From contig JBAKBP010003159.1 of NCBI GenBank assembly GCA_037953745.1, positions 62,001 through 126,000 of the forward strand: a DNA stretch of 64,000 nt, in the 5' to 3' direction. Origin of the DNA: Lithodes maja (lineage: Eukaryota; Arthropoda; Malacostraca; Decapoda; Lithodidae). The position numbers were made by a program, and so were the translations under genes. The first letter of the stretch is position 1, and each line of letters starts with the position of its first letter. Under the pieces are notes generated by a model that saw only the letters and a program-made list of their open reading frames with translations, did not search any database and was not told where the DNA came from. Positions 1 to 10,724 of this stretch are shown piece after piece.

Positions 1-544
1 TAATTTACATATCACTGGTACATGAAATATCCCAACAAATAGTTATAATATATTTACCAACGACGATGGGTGTAATCCAGTCCCCCACACACGGCTAGTT
101 CAATTGCATGACATGTAGGAATGTTCACATAATACAATATCGATACAATGAACTTAGCTTAAGAGGACTGGTGATGTAGGACTGTTGTTAATATTGTTGT
201 AGATTAATATTTGTAGCACATGGTGAACTGTGAGTTGAGTCAGAGCCGGGGGAGGAGATGTTGACTATATGGTGTTGCTTGAGAGACTAAAGGGCCGGCG
301 TCCGATCGCTTCGCGAAATTACATATGGCTGCCGGCTCATAATAATTATAACCCAAAACTTGGTTTCATAATACATCTAGAGCTGATGTAGATATTTATA
401 CATTACAGTTAATATTTAACCCAACTTAAGAATAAACTACAATACACAAAGAACCAGCCGAAATCGTACAAGCGATACGATACCGCCAAATTCAAATGTC
501 CTATTGGACCAAAACCTGTCGGGATCATTACCCTATTCCCGACA
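1..544 (-). repeat. 3' LTR of the BEL/Pao element (cut by window edge)
   Basis: Matches 6783-7338 almost base for base. Visible differences are a 9 bp and a 4 bp deletion (near 63 and 270), a 1 bp insertion near 160 and a few substitutions. It ends in CCCGACA at 544. The small divergence between the LTRs points to a fairly young insertion despite the damaged pol. Confidence 0.93.
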
Positions 545-609
545 TATTGCCCGCCACCAAAAATGATATACAGGAGCTATATACAGAGAACAAAAAAAGG
601 ACATCGAAG

Positions 610-1236
610 TCAAAGATCACCTTGTTTGATCTTAGATCTCCAAAGATCCACGGAACTCATAGCAGTCCTCCTTTTGGGACGAGCGCCACCTGAAGCCTGA
701 GGAGGATCATCCTTCTCATCATCAGCTGCCCCACCTTGAGGAGCACTGTCACCAGCACTCTCCCGCGGAGGGGTATCAGTAGAGACGCCAGGATCATCCG
801 GCAGTTCTACATCCTGCTCCAAGGGATATAACCTTACGACTGGGCGAGTAGTAACCCCAGTCGAAGTTCGTATTCTAGCAACCCTTATAAGACCATCAAT
901 GCCCTGGAACAAATCGATAATCCTCCCAAGCTTCCAAAATAACCTAGGACGCTCATCATGAATCAGGACGATATCCCCGATATGAGGCCATCGTTGATTC
1001 GTCCCTTTGATCTTATGAGAGTGACGCTCGCGAAGAGACAGCAAATATTCTTGGGTCCACCGTTTCCATAGATCGTCGGACACCTTGTTTACATACTGGA
1101 AGCGACGACGTGTGGCGTCAGCATTGCCGAACGTAGGGTCTTGCAGATCTTCGTCATTTACGGACGATCTAGGAAAGGTATTAAGGGTTCGTCCACGTGT
1201 TAGCATAGAAGGCGAAATGGATAAGGTCATCAACAT
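610..1236 (-). pseudogene. BEL/Pao Pol C-terminus (DUF5641-like), out of frame with pol
   Basis: This ORF carries the region that follows the integrase core in BEL/Pao Pol. Motifs such as WKRWTQEYL and GDIVLIHDE, then RLFWKLGRI, fit the DUF5641 chromatin- or DNA-binding tail of these integrases. It ends in a charged, proline-rich segment. The first dozen codons overlap the upstream pol ORF in another frame: the pol ORF leaves the conserved frame near 1215-1235, and the true continuation is here. In intact relatives this is one polyprotein with Gag-Pol, so I read a one-base indel. The stop lies 65 bp before the 3' LTR. Confidence 0.85.
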
Positions 1237-3664
1237 CTGCCGAGGTATAGGTCAAGGGCCTGTCGTTGACTGACATCTCAATTTCTATTAAGATGGTTTG
1301 CAACTCCCGTCTGGTCACCAGTGCCCTTCCTAATACCTTCTTCATGGCAGATTTGACGATACCGATAGTTCTCTCCCAAATCGCCCCGAACCATGGTGCA
1401 CGTGCTGGTATAAATCTCCACTGACAACCCTTCCCAGTGAGGGTAGCCACAACCTGCGGGTCATCCATTAAACTCTGGAGATATTTAGAGGCCCCGACAA
1501 AACAAGTCGCATTATCGCTCATAATAATTTGAGGGAAACCATTGCGGCCTGCAAAGCGTCTTAGAGTATGCAAAAACCCCTCACTGGATAGGTCGTCAAT
1601 CAATTCAATGTGAATCGCTCTGGTTACTGCACATGTGAATAGGACGGCATATACCTTTATGATATTACCGGGCGATTCTCTAACATGAATCGCTCCGGTG
1701 TAGTCTACCCCGGTTACCTGAAATGGTTCAGTCCTTTTTGCCCTGAACTCAGGCAAGGGAGGTAGATCAACTGGGGAGTAAGGCTTACCCTGTAATCTTT
1801 TACAGATAGTACAGCTATTGTGGATCCCTTTAATTGCTTGTCGCATCTTAGGGATCCACCAACGTTGTCGCATATACGCCAGAACATAATTTACGCCAAA
1901 ATGTAGGCAGGTCCGATGGCATTGGCGAATCAACATTTTGGTAATCAAATGAGAGGAGCTAAGGAGGACAGGATATTTCGCAGAATCAGTAATGTCCGCT
2001 TTTTGTATCCTGCCTCTACACTTAATAATGCCTCCTTCCATATATAATCCTAGCTGCCTCATTAAGTTTGAGGGTTTGGCCTTTGACTCCTTGCTCAGGA
2101 TTTGATGTTCAGTAGGATAGGATTCCTTTTGTACTAAACATATTAGTTTTGCTTCTGCTGATCTCAATTCATGGAGTCTGATATGCTTCGAATCTTCACT
2201 AAGGAAAGACCCGTGAGCCCGACTTCTCATGTTGTTAATGAAACGGTATATCCATGCAAATACCCGTATTACTTGATCATAGCTGCCGTAACGTTCCCAC
2301 TCTACCAACTTGTTATCCTGATGTGTAGTACTCACATTCGAACTACTTAAACACATCATCTTGGGGCCGACTTGAAGGATCAGATATGTATTCCCTGAAA
2401 TCCTGAGGCCATTCAGTTGGAGATGTAAGCCATGGAGGTCCATGCCACCAAATAGAGGAAGACATAAACTGCTGTGCCGAGATCCCCCGGGAAATGATGT
2501 CACTGGGGTTATATCCCTGGTGCTCACATAGCGAAATGTAGCTGTAGGAACTAAGTCATGAATCTCATCAGTGCGATTAGAAACATAAACAGGTAACACT
2601 TTCTGGCTGTGTACCCATGAAAGCGCTATTTGACTGTCGCTCCAGACATAGACGTTATTAATCTGTAGTATGTCTGCATAGGCATCCAGTGTAAACTTTA
2701 TTAGACGAGCAGACAGAAGCAATGCAGTAAGTTCTAATTTAGGAACTGTAATCTTCTTTATAGGGGCTACTTTGGCCTTCGCTATAGCCAGCGTTGCTTC
2801 ACTACCATTGCATATGTATATGGCAGTACCGTACGCACTATTACTAGCATCAGAAAAGGCATGTAGATCCACTTGTTGACCACTAATAACCTGACGATTA
2901 AGTTGGACCTTGCAACATGTGGAAAGGTCCGACCGAATCAACCGCCAAGTATCTTGCAACTCAATCGGGAGGGGCGTATCCCAATCTAGTTTTAGCCACC
3001 ACAGTTGCTGTAAAAACATACGAGCACGGATTGTTACAGGCAGCAAAAAACCTAGGGGATCAAACAACCTCGCTGACAAGCTTAAGCAGTTTCGCTTGGT
3101 CATAAGCTCACTGCCGCATGGGGTGTGACAGAAGGATATACAATCTGTGGTAGTGTCCCATTTGTGGCCTAAAAACTTCACCTTACTATTCTCAGTAGCT
3201 ACACCGTCAGAAGCAAATTGACCTTTCAAAAGATCACTATTAGTGGCCCATTCTCTTAAGTATAAATGAGCCTTGGCAAATATATCACGGATCTCCCAGC
3301 ATCTCTTGAGCAATAAATCTTCATTGTCTCCGGTGCCTTGAAGATTGTCCACATAGATCCCATTCTTGATCTCATTCTTGAAGTCAGGATCTAGTACAGC
3401 CTCCTCAAGATGACGCAAGATAGTAGCGTTGAGAAGGAACTGGGAACAGGTCGCCCCGAATAAGACGACTCTGAACCTGTAGACCAGATACTCCGAATCT
3501 AGATCCATTGGGTCCTGCGGCCATAAAAATCTTGTCGAGTCCCTGTCTTCATGATGGAGTTGAAGCATCAGGAAGGCCTTCTCAATATCGGCGACCCATG
3601 CAAACTTATGACATCTGAAGCGCAAGATCAGAGACCAGGGACGGACCCGTGTACAGACAATCAT
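1181..3664 (-). pseudogene. BEL/Pao pol: reverse transcriptase, RNase H, integrase
   Basis: Domains in order: RT (VADIEKAF near residue 25; YVDN near 104, the BEL/Pao form of the YxDD site), RNase H (AFSDASNSAYG, then WSDSQIALSWV), an integrase zinc-binding segment (HRTCLH followed by CTIC) and an integrase DDE core (VDYTG, MSDNAT, WERTIG). The reading frame leaves the expected protein between about 2510 and 2330: the neighbouring frame there encodes the missing conserved stretch (NPSDIISRG, SSSIWWHGPPW), so two compensating indels have occurred. The frame also shifts relative to the Gag ORF near 3630 and relative to the C-terminal ORF near 1225. The catalytic residues are present, but this copy could not make a normal polyprotein. 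Confidence 0.92.
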
Positions 3665-5930
3665 TCAGGCTATAGGAGCGATCACTGGATTTAGCAGAGC
3701 AGTCATACACAATACGAACAGGAGTGGTGGAACTGTCCTTTTTAATCCCATGGTGAGCAAGGTAATGGATGTCATCCCCATACTCACTGAGATCTACTCT
3801 CTCCACAAATCCACGTTGTACCTGCTCGGCCAAAACTGCCGCATAAGTCTCGCAATAACTTGGATCCTTGACAAACTGCTTCTGAAGGCCACGTAACCTA
3901 CCAAGTGCTAGATGGAAATTAGTAGGTAATTTACTCTTGTTATCATTCCAAGGGAGCCTTACCACATAATGACCTCTGCCAGAGTCATACGTTACAGTCT
4001 CTTCATACGAGCTTAACGCTAGCTTGGACTCACGATCAAGTTCATGTGGGTCAATTCCAATATTGTCCAAGTCCCATAGCTTATCTATATCAGTACATGT
4101 ATTATCAGGCACATTTGACCTAATATATTTATCTATGGGGCTTACTGCTACCTTGAGGACCGTAACCACCTCCACCTGTGTGTCTTTAGAGGAAGTGGCA
4201 TAGGATCCAGAAATGGCATACCCTTGGATCGTGGGGAGCATTATAAGCTTATCTACCCGCCGATATCCAGGGTGAACCAGGTCGTAGTAATAATCAGCTC
4301 CGACCAGTAGCATAATACCATTGTTAGCAGAGAGTTGATCATCAGCCAGTTTATAACCCTTGCTTCTGAGATATTTCAAATTTGGTTGAATCTCTGATGC
4401 TATATAGAAACTGGGTAGTGTGTCGACCACAACAGCCTTGATGGGACAAACCTTTTTTCTATAAACATATGAAATCTCCACTATATCATAGTCACTGGTA
4501 TCTATTTCACCAGTGAAACCATGGAGACACAAATTCTCTTGACCCTTGCTGGTACACTTGAGCTGGGGTAATGATGACCGCAGAACGAATGACCTCTGTG
4601 AGCACTGGTCAAGTAAGGTGCGCGCCATTATAGTATTATTATTACTCCCCACTACTGGCAGCATCATAGTAGGAAGCAATTGACATTCTCGAGAAGCAAT
4701 GGACATGGCAGATACTTTATCACCCTCGCTCTTACCTTTCTCATGTGACTCTTTGGGGGTTCTCCCCTTTTCTTTGCCGTCGTGCCGATCAGACTGGGTG
4801 CAAAGGGAAAACCAATGTTTCCCCTTGCAATACTTACAAGGTTTGATGTAAGAATTGGTGCAAGTACTGTTGAAGTGGTCTCTTGCCAGACAGCTGGTAC
4901 ATAACTTAAGCGATTTAGCCTTGCCAATCTTCTGTGTAGCCTTAGGATACTTAGGACACTGATACCACAGATGACCGTGGACACTGCACAACTTACAACC
5001 TAATGATATTGGCCTTTTCTGTTTAGGAGAAGTCTGTACCGGGAAAGCTGCAGTAGATGGCGACATCTCCACTTGTCGGTAGTGTCCAGTACTCTCCATA
5101 TTGAAGACTTCAGTCTGGTACACCTGCACCAACGCTTCCAAGTTTAGTGGAGAGTCGCTTAGTTGTCGTCGTAAGATTTCCCTTAGGGGAGAGGGTATCT
5201 TATTCAAGATATTCACACTAAATATCTCCTCCTTGGTGACGGCCATTGTCTCCATAGATCGGAGGAGGCTCTCAAAGGAGGCATAGTACTCCTTTAGGGC
5301 CGTCACATCATAGGATGGAGGATCTAGCGTGAAGAACTTAGTAATTAACGCGGTCTTGATGACTTCCACTCTCCCGTAACTTCTCTTCAGCAACTCCACT
5401 GCAGACTCGTAGCTGGTAGCTTCTAGCTTGTACCCATCGACTAACTTCAATGCCTCCCCTTTCAATTGACCACGGAGATATGTGAACCTTTGGATGGATG
5501 TGAGTGTTTTATTATGATGGACGGAACACTCAAAAATATCCCAAAATCCAGTCCAGGTAGCCGAATCCCCGGAAAAGGTAGGCAAAGTAAGCTTCGGCAG
5601 GTTAAAACCAGTCGCCTTTGGTGTACCGGTATCCTTAACAGAGGTTGATTCTTGGGTGGAAGATAGTCTGGCTAAGGCTGTATTAACGTCCTCAAAGTAC
5701 TCAAGAGCTGCCGACATTTCTTCTTCCACATCGTCAGTAACTGTCAATAAACCATATACCTGCTGAGCATAACTATCATAACTAGCTAGCGATTTAGTAA
5801 CAGTAGCAAATTTACCCTTTATTTGATCAGCTGTGGCACTTATTAAAAATTCATCAAGATCTCTTATACATCTATTTAAACTTCCCTTCATCCCTCCCTT
5901 AAGAATCTTAAGTTTCTTTAAATCTGTCAT
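3606..5930 (-). CDS. gag-pro: BEL/Pao Gag, protease and N-terminal RT segment
   Basis: 774 codons, open throughout. The N-terminus is helical and charged. A DUF1759 Gag domain begins near residue 113 (LTLPTFSGDSATWTGFWD). Cys/His clusters around 310-370 form zinc knuckles for RNA binding. The aspartic protease (DUF1758 family) has LLDQCSQRSF where relatives usually show a D-S/T/Q-G motif, so the glycine is replaced by cysteine. The C-terminal third is the start of RT, ending LYTGPSLVSDLALQMS just after the frame slips at about 3630. The start was chosen as the first ATG; relatives also begin with Met followed by a Lys/Leu-rich helix. Gag should package the element RNA and the protease should cleave the polyprotein. 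Confidence 0.9.
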   Translation of the reverse strand: MTDLKKLKILKGGMKGSLNRCIRDLDEFLISATADQIKGKFATVTKSLASYDSYAQQVYGLLTVTDDVEEEMSAALEYFEDVNTALARLSSTQESTSVKDTGTPKATGFNLPKLTLPTFSGDSATWTGFWDIFECSVHHNKTLTSIQRFTYLRGQLKGEALKLVDGYKLEATSYESAVELLKRSYGRVEVIKTALITKFFTLDPPSYDVTALKEYYASFESLLRSMETMAVTKEEIFSVNILNKIPSPLREILRRQLSDSPLNLEALVQVYQTEVFNMESTGHYRQVEMSPSTAAFPVQTSPKQKRPISLGCKLCSVHGHLWYQCPKYPKATQKIGKAKSLKLCTSCLARDHFNSTCTNSYIKPCKYCKGKHWFSLCTQSDRHDGKEKGRTPKESHEKGKSEGDKVSAMSIASRECQLLPTMMLPVVGSNNNTIMARTLLDQCSQRSFVLRSSLPQLKCTSKGQENLCLHGFTGEIDTSDYDIVEISYVYRKKVCPIKAVVVDTLPSFYIASEIQPNLKYLRSKGYKLADDQLSANNGIMLLVGADYYYDLVHPGYRRVDKLIMLPTIQGYAISGSYATSSKDTQVEVVTVLKVAVSPIDKYIRSNVPDNTCTDIDKLWDLDNIGIDPHELDRESKLALSSYEETVTYDSGRGHYVVRLPWNDNKSKLPTNFHLALGRLRGLQKQFVKDPSYCETYAAVLAEQVQRGFVERVDLSEYGDDIHYLAHHGIKKDSSTTPVRIVYDCSAKSSDRSYSLNDCLYTGPSLVSDLALQMS

Positions 5931-6758
5931 CGTTAAGGTCTAATTTTAAGCAACTTAAACTACAATGAGGTCAGACTACAAACCGTTAATCGCTTAGGAA
6001 TCAACAGCGGCAAACCCCCATTACTTAAGAAATTTACTCAAAAAGAATTACATAATACTTACATCCCCCTTAATATAAACTATCGAAAGGAAATTATCTA
6101 ACTAGACAAAAGAATTAAATACTAAATCCATTAAAAGAAAGGGTAAGGTGAAGCACTAATGATTGTAAGCCCTTTATAGGTAAGCCTAGTTGGTTAAGCT
6201 ACAATCATGAGGTCTGACTATTAACTGTCAATCGCTTAGGAATTAACAAAGACCGACACTCATGACCGCCACTTTAAGCAACTAGGCCTAGGCTATTATG
6301 AAATTGAAATATAAAAGGTCACATGAGAACCCTCCCCACCAGCAAAATTAATAAGGAGTCCCACAATGACACAACACAACTAACACCACAGGCACACCAC
6401 CAAAGCGAAAGGAACAGCAACCGCAGACACCTGCAGGCCTAGACTGCTTAGCCTAGCCTAGCCAGGAGCGCAAAATGGCGACCGACGAAACTACCCCTAC
6501 CCCAAACTCCAGCCCAGTTAACCCACCAAAAAACGCCAAGGATCACACGCCCAAAAAAAACTGGAAACTAGTCCCAAAAATGATAGAGACGGCGCCGAAA
6601 TGGTAAAAAACACGACGGAAGAAGCTGGGTGTAAACTAGGGAACGGCAGTCGGCCAACAACGTGCGAGGCGGCAGCCATTTGTAAGCCCACAAGCGTCAA
6701 GGAAGCAAACAAAACGGTACTACGGTAAGGAAGCCTAAGGGCTCGAAGGACCATTATT
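5931..6758 (-). other. BEL/Pao 5' leader with internal duplication
   Basis: Untranslated leader between the 5' LTR and Gag. It holds a diverged direct repeat: the segment near 5955-6028 (GAGGTCAGACTAC then CGCTTAGGAATCAACA) recurs near 6198-6275 (GAGGTCTGACTAT then CGCTTAGGAATTAACA). I see no ORF of weight. Such leaders usually hold the packaging signal; the repeat could be part of it, which is inference. Confidence 0.6.
6740..6753 (-). promoter_or_regulatory. Primer binding site of the BEL/Pao element
   Basis: The minus strand reads TGGTCCTTCGAGCC starting 5 nt inside the 5' LTR. TGG is the expected complement of a tRNA CCA tail, and the 14 nt would pair with a tRNA 3' end GGCTCGAAGGACCA. 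I did not assign the tRNA species. Confidence 0.8.
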
Positions 6759-7338
6759 TGTCGGGAATTTAGATAAAGAGGTTAATTTACATATCACTGG
6801 TACATGAAATATCCCAACAAATAGTTATAATATATTTACCAACGACGTAGTCGTTGATGGGTGTAATCCAGTCCCCCACACACGGCTAGTTCAATTGCAT
6901 GACATGTAGGAATGTTCACATAATACAATATCGATACAATGAACTTAGCTTAGAGGACTGGTGATGTAGGACTGTTGTTAATATTGTTGTAGATTAATAT
7001 TTGTAGCACATGGTGAACTGTGGGTTGAGTCAGAGCCGGGGGAGGAGATGTTGACTATAATTATGGTGTTGATTGAGAGACTAAAGGGCCGGCGTCCGAT
7101 CGCTTCGCGAAATTACATATGGCTGCCGGCTCATAATAATTATAACCCAAAACTTGGTTTCATAATACATCTAGAGCTGATGTAGATATTTATACATTAC
7201 AGTTAATATTTAACCCAACTTAAGAATAAACTACAATACACAAAGAACCAGCCGAAATCGTACAAGCGATACGATACCGCCAAATTCAAATGTCCTATTG
7301 GACCAAAACCTGTCGGGATCATTACCCTATTCCCGACA
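6759..7338 (-). repeat. 5' LTR of the BEL/Pao element (580 bp)
   Basis: Full-length LTR, TGTCGGGAAT to ATTCCCGACA, with perfect 10 bp terminal inverted repeats. It is followed on the plus strand by GATATTAATA, which is flanking DNA. It should contain the promoter for the minus-strand element; I found no clear TATA box. Confidence 0.92.
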
Positions 7339-7961
7339 GATATTAATATTACCTGGGTGAGCAAGAGCGAGCCTGTCATTTAGGAGAAATCAGCCAGGAT
7401 ATTGTTCTACCATAGAGTTAACATATTTATTTTAAAAGGGATCTGGTGGCTGGTTTTAGTTTGAAGGGTGTCTGTGCAGACATTATGATTAATCTATGGA
7501 TAAACTATAAATACATTGGTTTAAAATGGCCGGATCAAGGAAAACCCCGCGTTGGTTGAATATTTACTTTATCCAGAGGTTGGAGGTCTTCTGGTGGGAG
7601 TGAACATTAATAGATGGCATGTAAGTCCAGAGAATATCAACTATCCTGTAATACGATAGATAGGCAATATACAGTATAATATGCTAACGTGGGTCTCTAT
7701 GACGTATCTAGTTAGCTAGTTGGTCAACGGTATTTTCCATGGTTAATGCATAGGAATTCAGATCGTGAGTAGTAAGTTTGCAAATTGTAAGTAAATTAAG
7801 ATTATAAAAGACCTAATATGATATTATGCAATATTGATATGGCCTTGTGCAGTATGTATGACTTTATCGTATATATTAAATAGTCGGTTTAGCAACTGAG
7901 ATGCGGTACAATATTTTTCCCGCCTGGCGGTAGCCAAGGCAGCAACCCGGGGTTCCGGGAG
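7339..7961. other. Flanking DNA without recognisable gene
   Basis: AT-rich sequence with stops in all frames. Near 7903-7915 it contains GCGGTACAATATT, which is half of the palindrome at 8855-8880. Confidence 0.6.
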
Positions 7962-8173
7962 GCATATTTCCGAAGTCGAGACTAGTATATATCATAGGGG
8001 AAATTAGGACCAATCAGAGGCCGCAGTGGCAGTGACGTCACCCACAAGGGGAGGAGCCAGTCTGTCTGTCTCTCTCTCTCTCTCTCTGGGTGAGGAGCCT
8101 GCCTGCCTCTCTTTGGTTTCTCTCTCTCTCTCTGGTAAATAGAAGAAGTAAGTCACCTAGTATAACAAGTTAT
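7962..8173 (+). repeat. Left arm of a ~200 bp inverted repeat with promoter-like motifs
   Basis: The segment from GCATATTTCCGAAG to ACAAGTTAT is repeated in reverse at 9639-9839 with high identity. The arms hold ACCAATCAG (CCAAT box), TGACGTCA (a perfect CRE) and a TC-rich tract, which together look like a promoter. The spacer is 1465 bp. It could be terminal repeats of a foldback element or two oppositely oriented LTR ends. Confidence 0.8.
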
Positions 8174-8854
8174 TTAAAATATTAACTACATTAAGGATAC
8201 ATTATGATTGTGCTATGTTATGGTTATGAGTAAATAAGAGTAGCCTACCGTATTACGCGTATTGCACAGCCATGGACAGAAATTCCTTGACAATTTTAGA
8301 AGGCACAATATTATTTCACTGACGAACTATATTGATTCCTGTGACACTTAAGCAGTTAACCTGTGCTGATAATTTCAAGAAGGAACTTAAGTCACTCATA
8401 TATCTAAAGGGTTATATATACAGTATATACATAGCCTATACATTACTTTATTTTAAATGTCATCAACACATTAACATTATCAGATAGTACAAAATATATT
8501 AAGCATCAAATGTTATGAAATAGTTAATGGTTTAAGTGCATAAGGTAGAGCCAAAGGCTAATTAGTAGGCTATATAATTATACGATACGTGTTAGTGAGT
8601 TAGGCCTAGGCCTATAGGCTACTTAGGCCTTATAATTAGGGTTGGGTGTGAAGGGGATCTGCCTGGTGTGACCCAATCGACTTTCTGTAGACTCCCATTT
8701 TCTTTTATTCTTATGTATGACAGCTATTTCTATATTTTGCTAAATATTACTTTTATTGTAGTCGATATGTTATGATGTGACAATGTTAATGAATATTTAT
8801 ATAAGTACAGTAGTGGTTAGGGCTACTTGAACACCTCTTAACCCCATTATATCC

Positions 8855-8880
8855 AGGGCGGTACAATATTGTACCGCCCT
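8855..8880. repeat. Perfect 26 bp palindrome
   Basis: The half-site AGGGCGGTACAAT is followed immediately by its exact reverse complement. Half of it also occurs at 7903-7915. Confidence 0.9.
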
Positions 8881-9232
8881 CGGTACTTTAAGCCAATATA
8901 ATATGTTTTTTTTTTTAAATAAAGCACAATGTTACAAATAATCCTGATCAAGACACTGGGAACACAACAAATAATGATTTTAAGCAAAAAAACAATGAGT
9001 TCAATCAGCGTGTTCTCTAATATTAACGATTTTTATCGTGAAAGGTGCTGAACATAAAGAAACTATACGATATGAAGTGAGACATTTAGCATAAAGGTTA
9101 CACTCGCCTGTAAGGTTGGAATGTGATTCCAGATGTACGATGAGATATAATTGTGAATTTTGTTATTCCCTTCATATCAATCTATCACTTTCTCTCCTAT
9201 CATTGATCTTTACTTATTCCCTTAGTCTATGT

Positions 9233-9310
9233 CTCGATTCAGCCACCCCCAGCTATGGGGTATGTGCCTGAGTGTATACATACATACATCCATACATACA
9301 TACATCTGTA
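9233..9310 (+). mobile_element. 3' tail of a non-LTR element with TACA microsatellite
   Basis: ATTCAGCCACCCCCAG, ATGGGG and GCCTGAGTGTATA are followed by repeated TACA. The minus strand at 29791-29862 has the same motif order (GACTCGGCTACCCCCA, ATGGGG, GGGCCTGAGC) followed by ATAG repeats. I read both as 3' ends of one non-LTR family with variable microsatellite tails. Confidence 0.6.
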
Positions 9311-9638
9311 GGCCTACATACATAATATTATGGAATGAGATCATTACATATGCGGAGAGAGAGAGTGAAAAGTGACCATTTATAGTTTATTTACGTTGTG
9401 CATGAATGTAAATTTAAATGATAATGATAAATAAAACAGGAACTATTTGAAACAATTTAACTGTCTAAGGAGAACTGGCAACACCCTCCTCCTCAAATCT
9501 TGGGACGAAAGATGCCAGAATCGCAAAATTGTCATTGTTTACTCATTGCTTTTCAAGTAAAACTATAATTAATGGGAATAACATATTGTACTCTGGATGC
9601 TTATTTAATCTAGACAGAAACTACGCGAATAAATATTG

Positions 9639-9839
9639 ATAACTTGTTATACTAGGTGACTTACTTCTTCTATTTACCAGAGAGAGAGATAAACAAACGA
9701 GAGGCAGGCCCAGCGAGAGAGAGAGAGAGAGACAGACAAACTGGCTCCTCCCCTTGTGGGTGACGTCACTGCCACTGCGGCCTCTGATTGGTCCTAATTT
9801 CCCCTATGATATATACTAGTCTCGACTTCGGAAATATGC
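9639..9839 (-). repeat. Right arm of the inverted repeat
   Basis: Reverse complement of 7962-8173 with small differences in the CT/GA tract (9714-9732). It carries the same CRE, CCAAT box and ACTAGTATATATCATAGG. It lies next to the probable 5' LTR of the truncated BEL/Pao element that starts before 10300. Confidence 0.8.
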
Positions 9840-10301
9840 TTCCGGGAGAGGGCAGAGATCTCACTGACAACACCTATTTCCGTTTCCTTTTATTATGCTT
9901 CGTGCTTTCGTGGCCAGAATTCTACACACATCATCTTCATAGACTCTCTCATCTACGCCATGACTGACAGATAAGCACGGTTTTCTCATACTTATGATCA
10001 TAACATAATTATTTCGGTTCCCTTCCTCTGAGTGGGCTATAGTGCCACTCATAGCCTCAACCGCCATTTTGACCGGCTAGCCCTTTTCCCAGCCTCATTG
10101 TTCTGTGTGGATGTTAGTAAATTGAATCCTGCTATTTGATTAACTTTATTAACATTATTCAAATATAAATTTGTGAGACCTTTAGATTCAATTTAGTTTC
10201 AATTTAGATTCAATTAAAATTTAATTTAGTTTAAAGTAGATTTGACTTGGATTTGGATTATATATTATAAATTATTAACTTCACTGAACATTCCATCACA
10301 T

Positions 10302-10319
10302 TGGTGCCCAGTCCCTGGA
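10302..10319 (+). promoter_or_regulatory. Candidate primer binding site of a second BEL/Pao element
   Basis: TGGTGCCCAGTCCCTGGA follows an LTR-like end ATTCCATCACA at 10300. It is about 400 bp upstream of a BEL/Pao gag start, the expected place for a tRNA primer site. The upstream LTR start is not resolved, because no second LTR is in the window. Confidence 0.55.
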
Positions 10320-10724
10320 TTTAACTTCAAACTAGGGAATTTTAAATGCAATGACCAAGGGGACATACAACGGGATGCAGGAACAACTCTACATTAAACT
10401 GGTAGAACTAACCAAGCGTTGGTTAGAGCCGGAATGCTGGATCGTGTCGTTGCACCGTCCGAAATCCTGCATCCCACCATCACCTTCCCCCAGTAATATT
10501 TCTTTTATTTTCAGACTTTCTATGACACCCGACTGACATAATATTTCTTTTTTCATACTGTGGCCATTTGATGTATTGCCGGGCATTCTATTGTACTGTT
10601 TTTTCTCCATAATTAATGAAGTCTGCCATCACCTGCACCTCTTAAACTAGGCTACTAAATTGCTGTGTTAATAATAGAACATTGTAGTATTGTCAAGTAT
10701 AGATAGCCTATAGGTTTACATAAA

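Larger units (their letters stand above)
1..7338 (-). mobile_element. BEL/Pao LTR retrotransposon, nearly complete, frameshifted
   Basis: Two long direct repeats (1-544 and 6759-7338) enclose Gag, aspartic protease, RT, RNase H and integrase domains read on the minus strand in BEL/Pao order. The full LTR starts TGTCGGGAAT and ends ATTCCCGACA, a 10 bp terminal inverted repeat. A tRNA-type primer site lies just inside the 5' LTR. The left (3') LTR lacks about 24 bp because the window begins inside it, so no target duplication can be read. The coding part is spread over three ORFs by frameshifts, so this copy is probably dead. Confidence 0.93.
8174..9638. other. Spacer of the inverted repeat, no gene
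   Basis: AT-rich and without coding potential that I can see. It contains the 26 bp palindrome (8855-8880), a T-rich run, and a LINE tail with a TACA microsatellite (9233-9310). Confidence 0.6.

Noticed and set aside
10389..10610. Small ORFs in both strands upstream of the truncated BEL/Pao gag
   Set aside because: They lie in the leader between the primer site and gag and show no domain.
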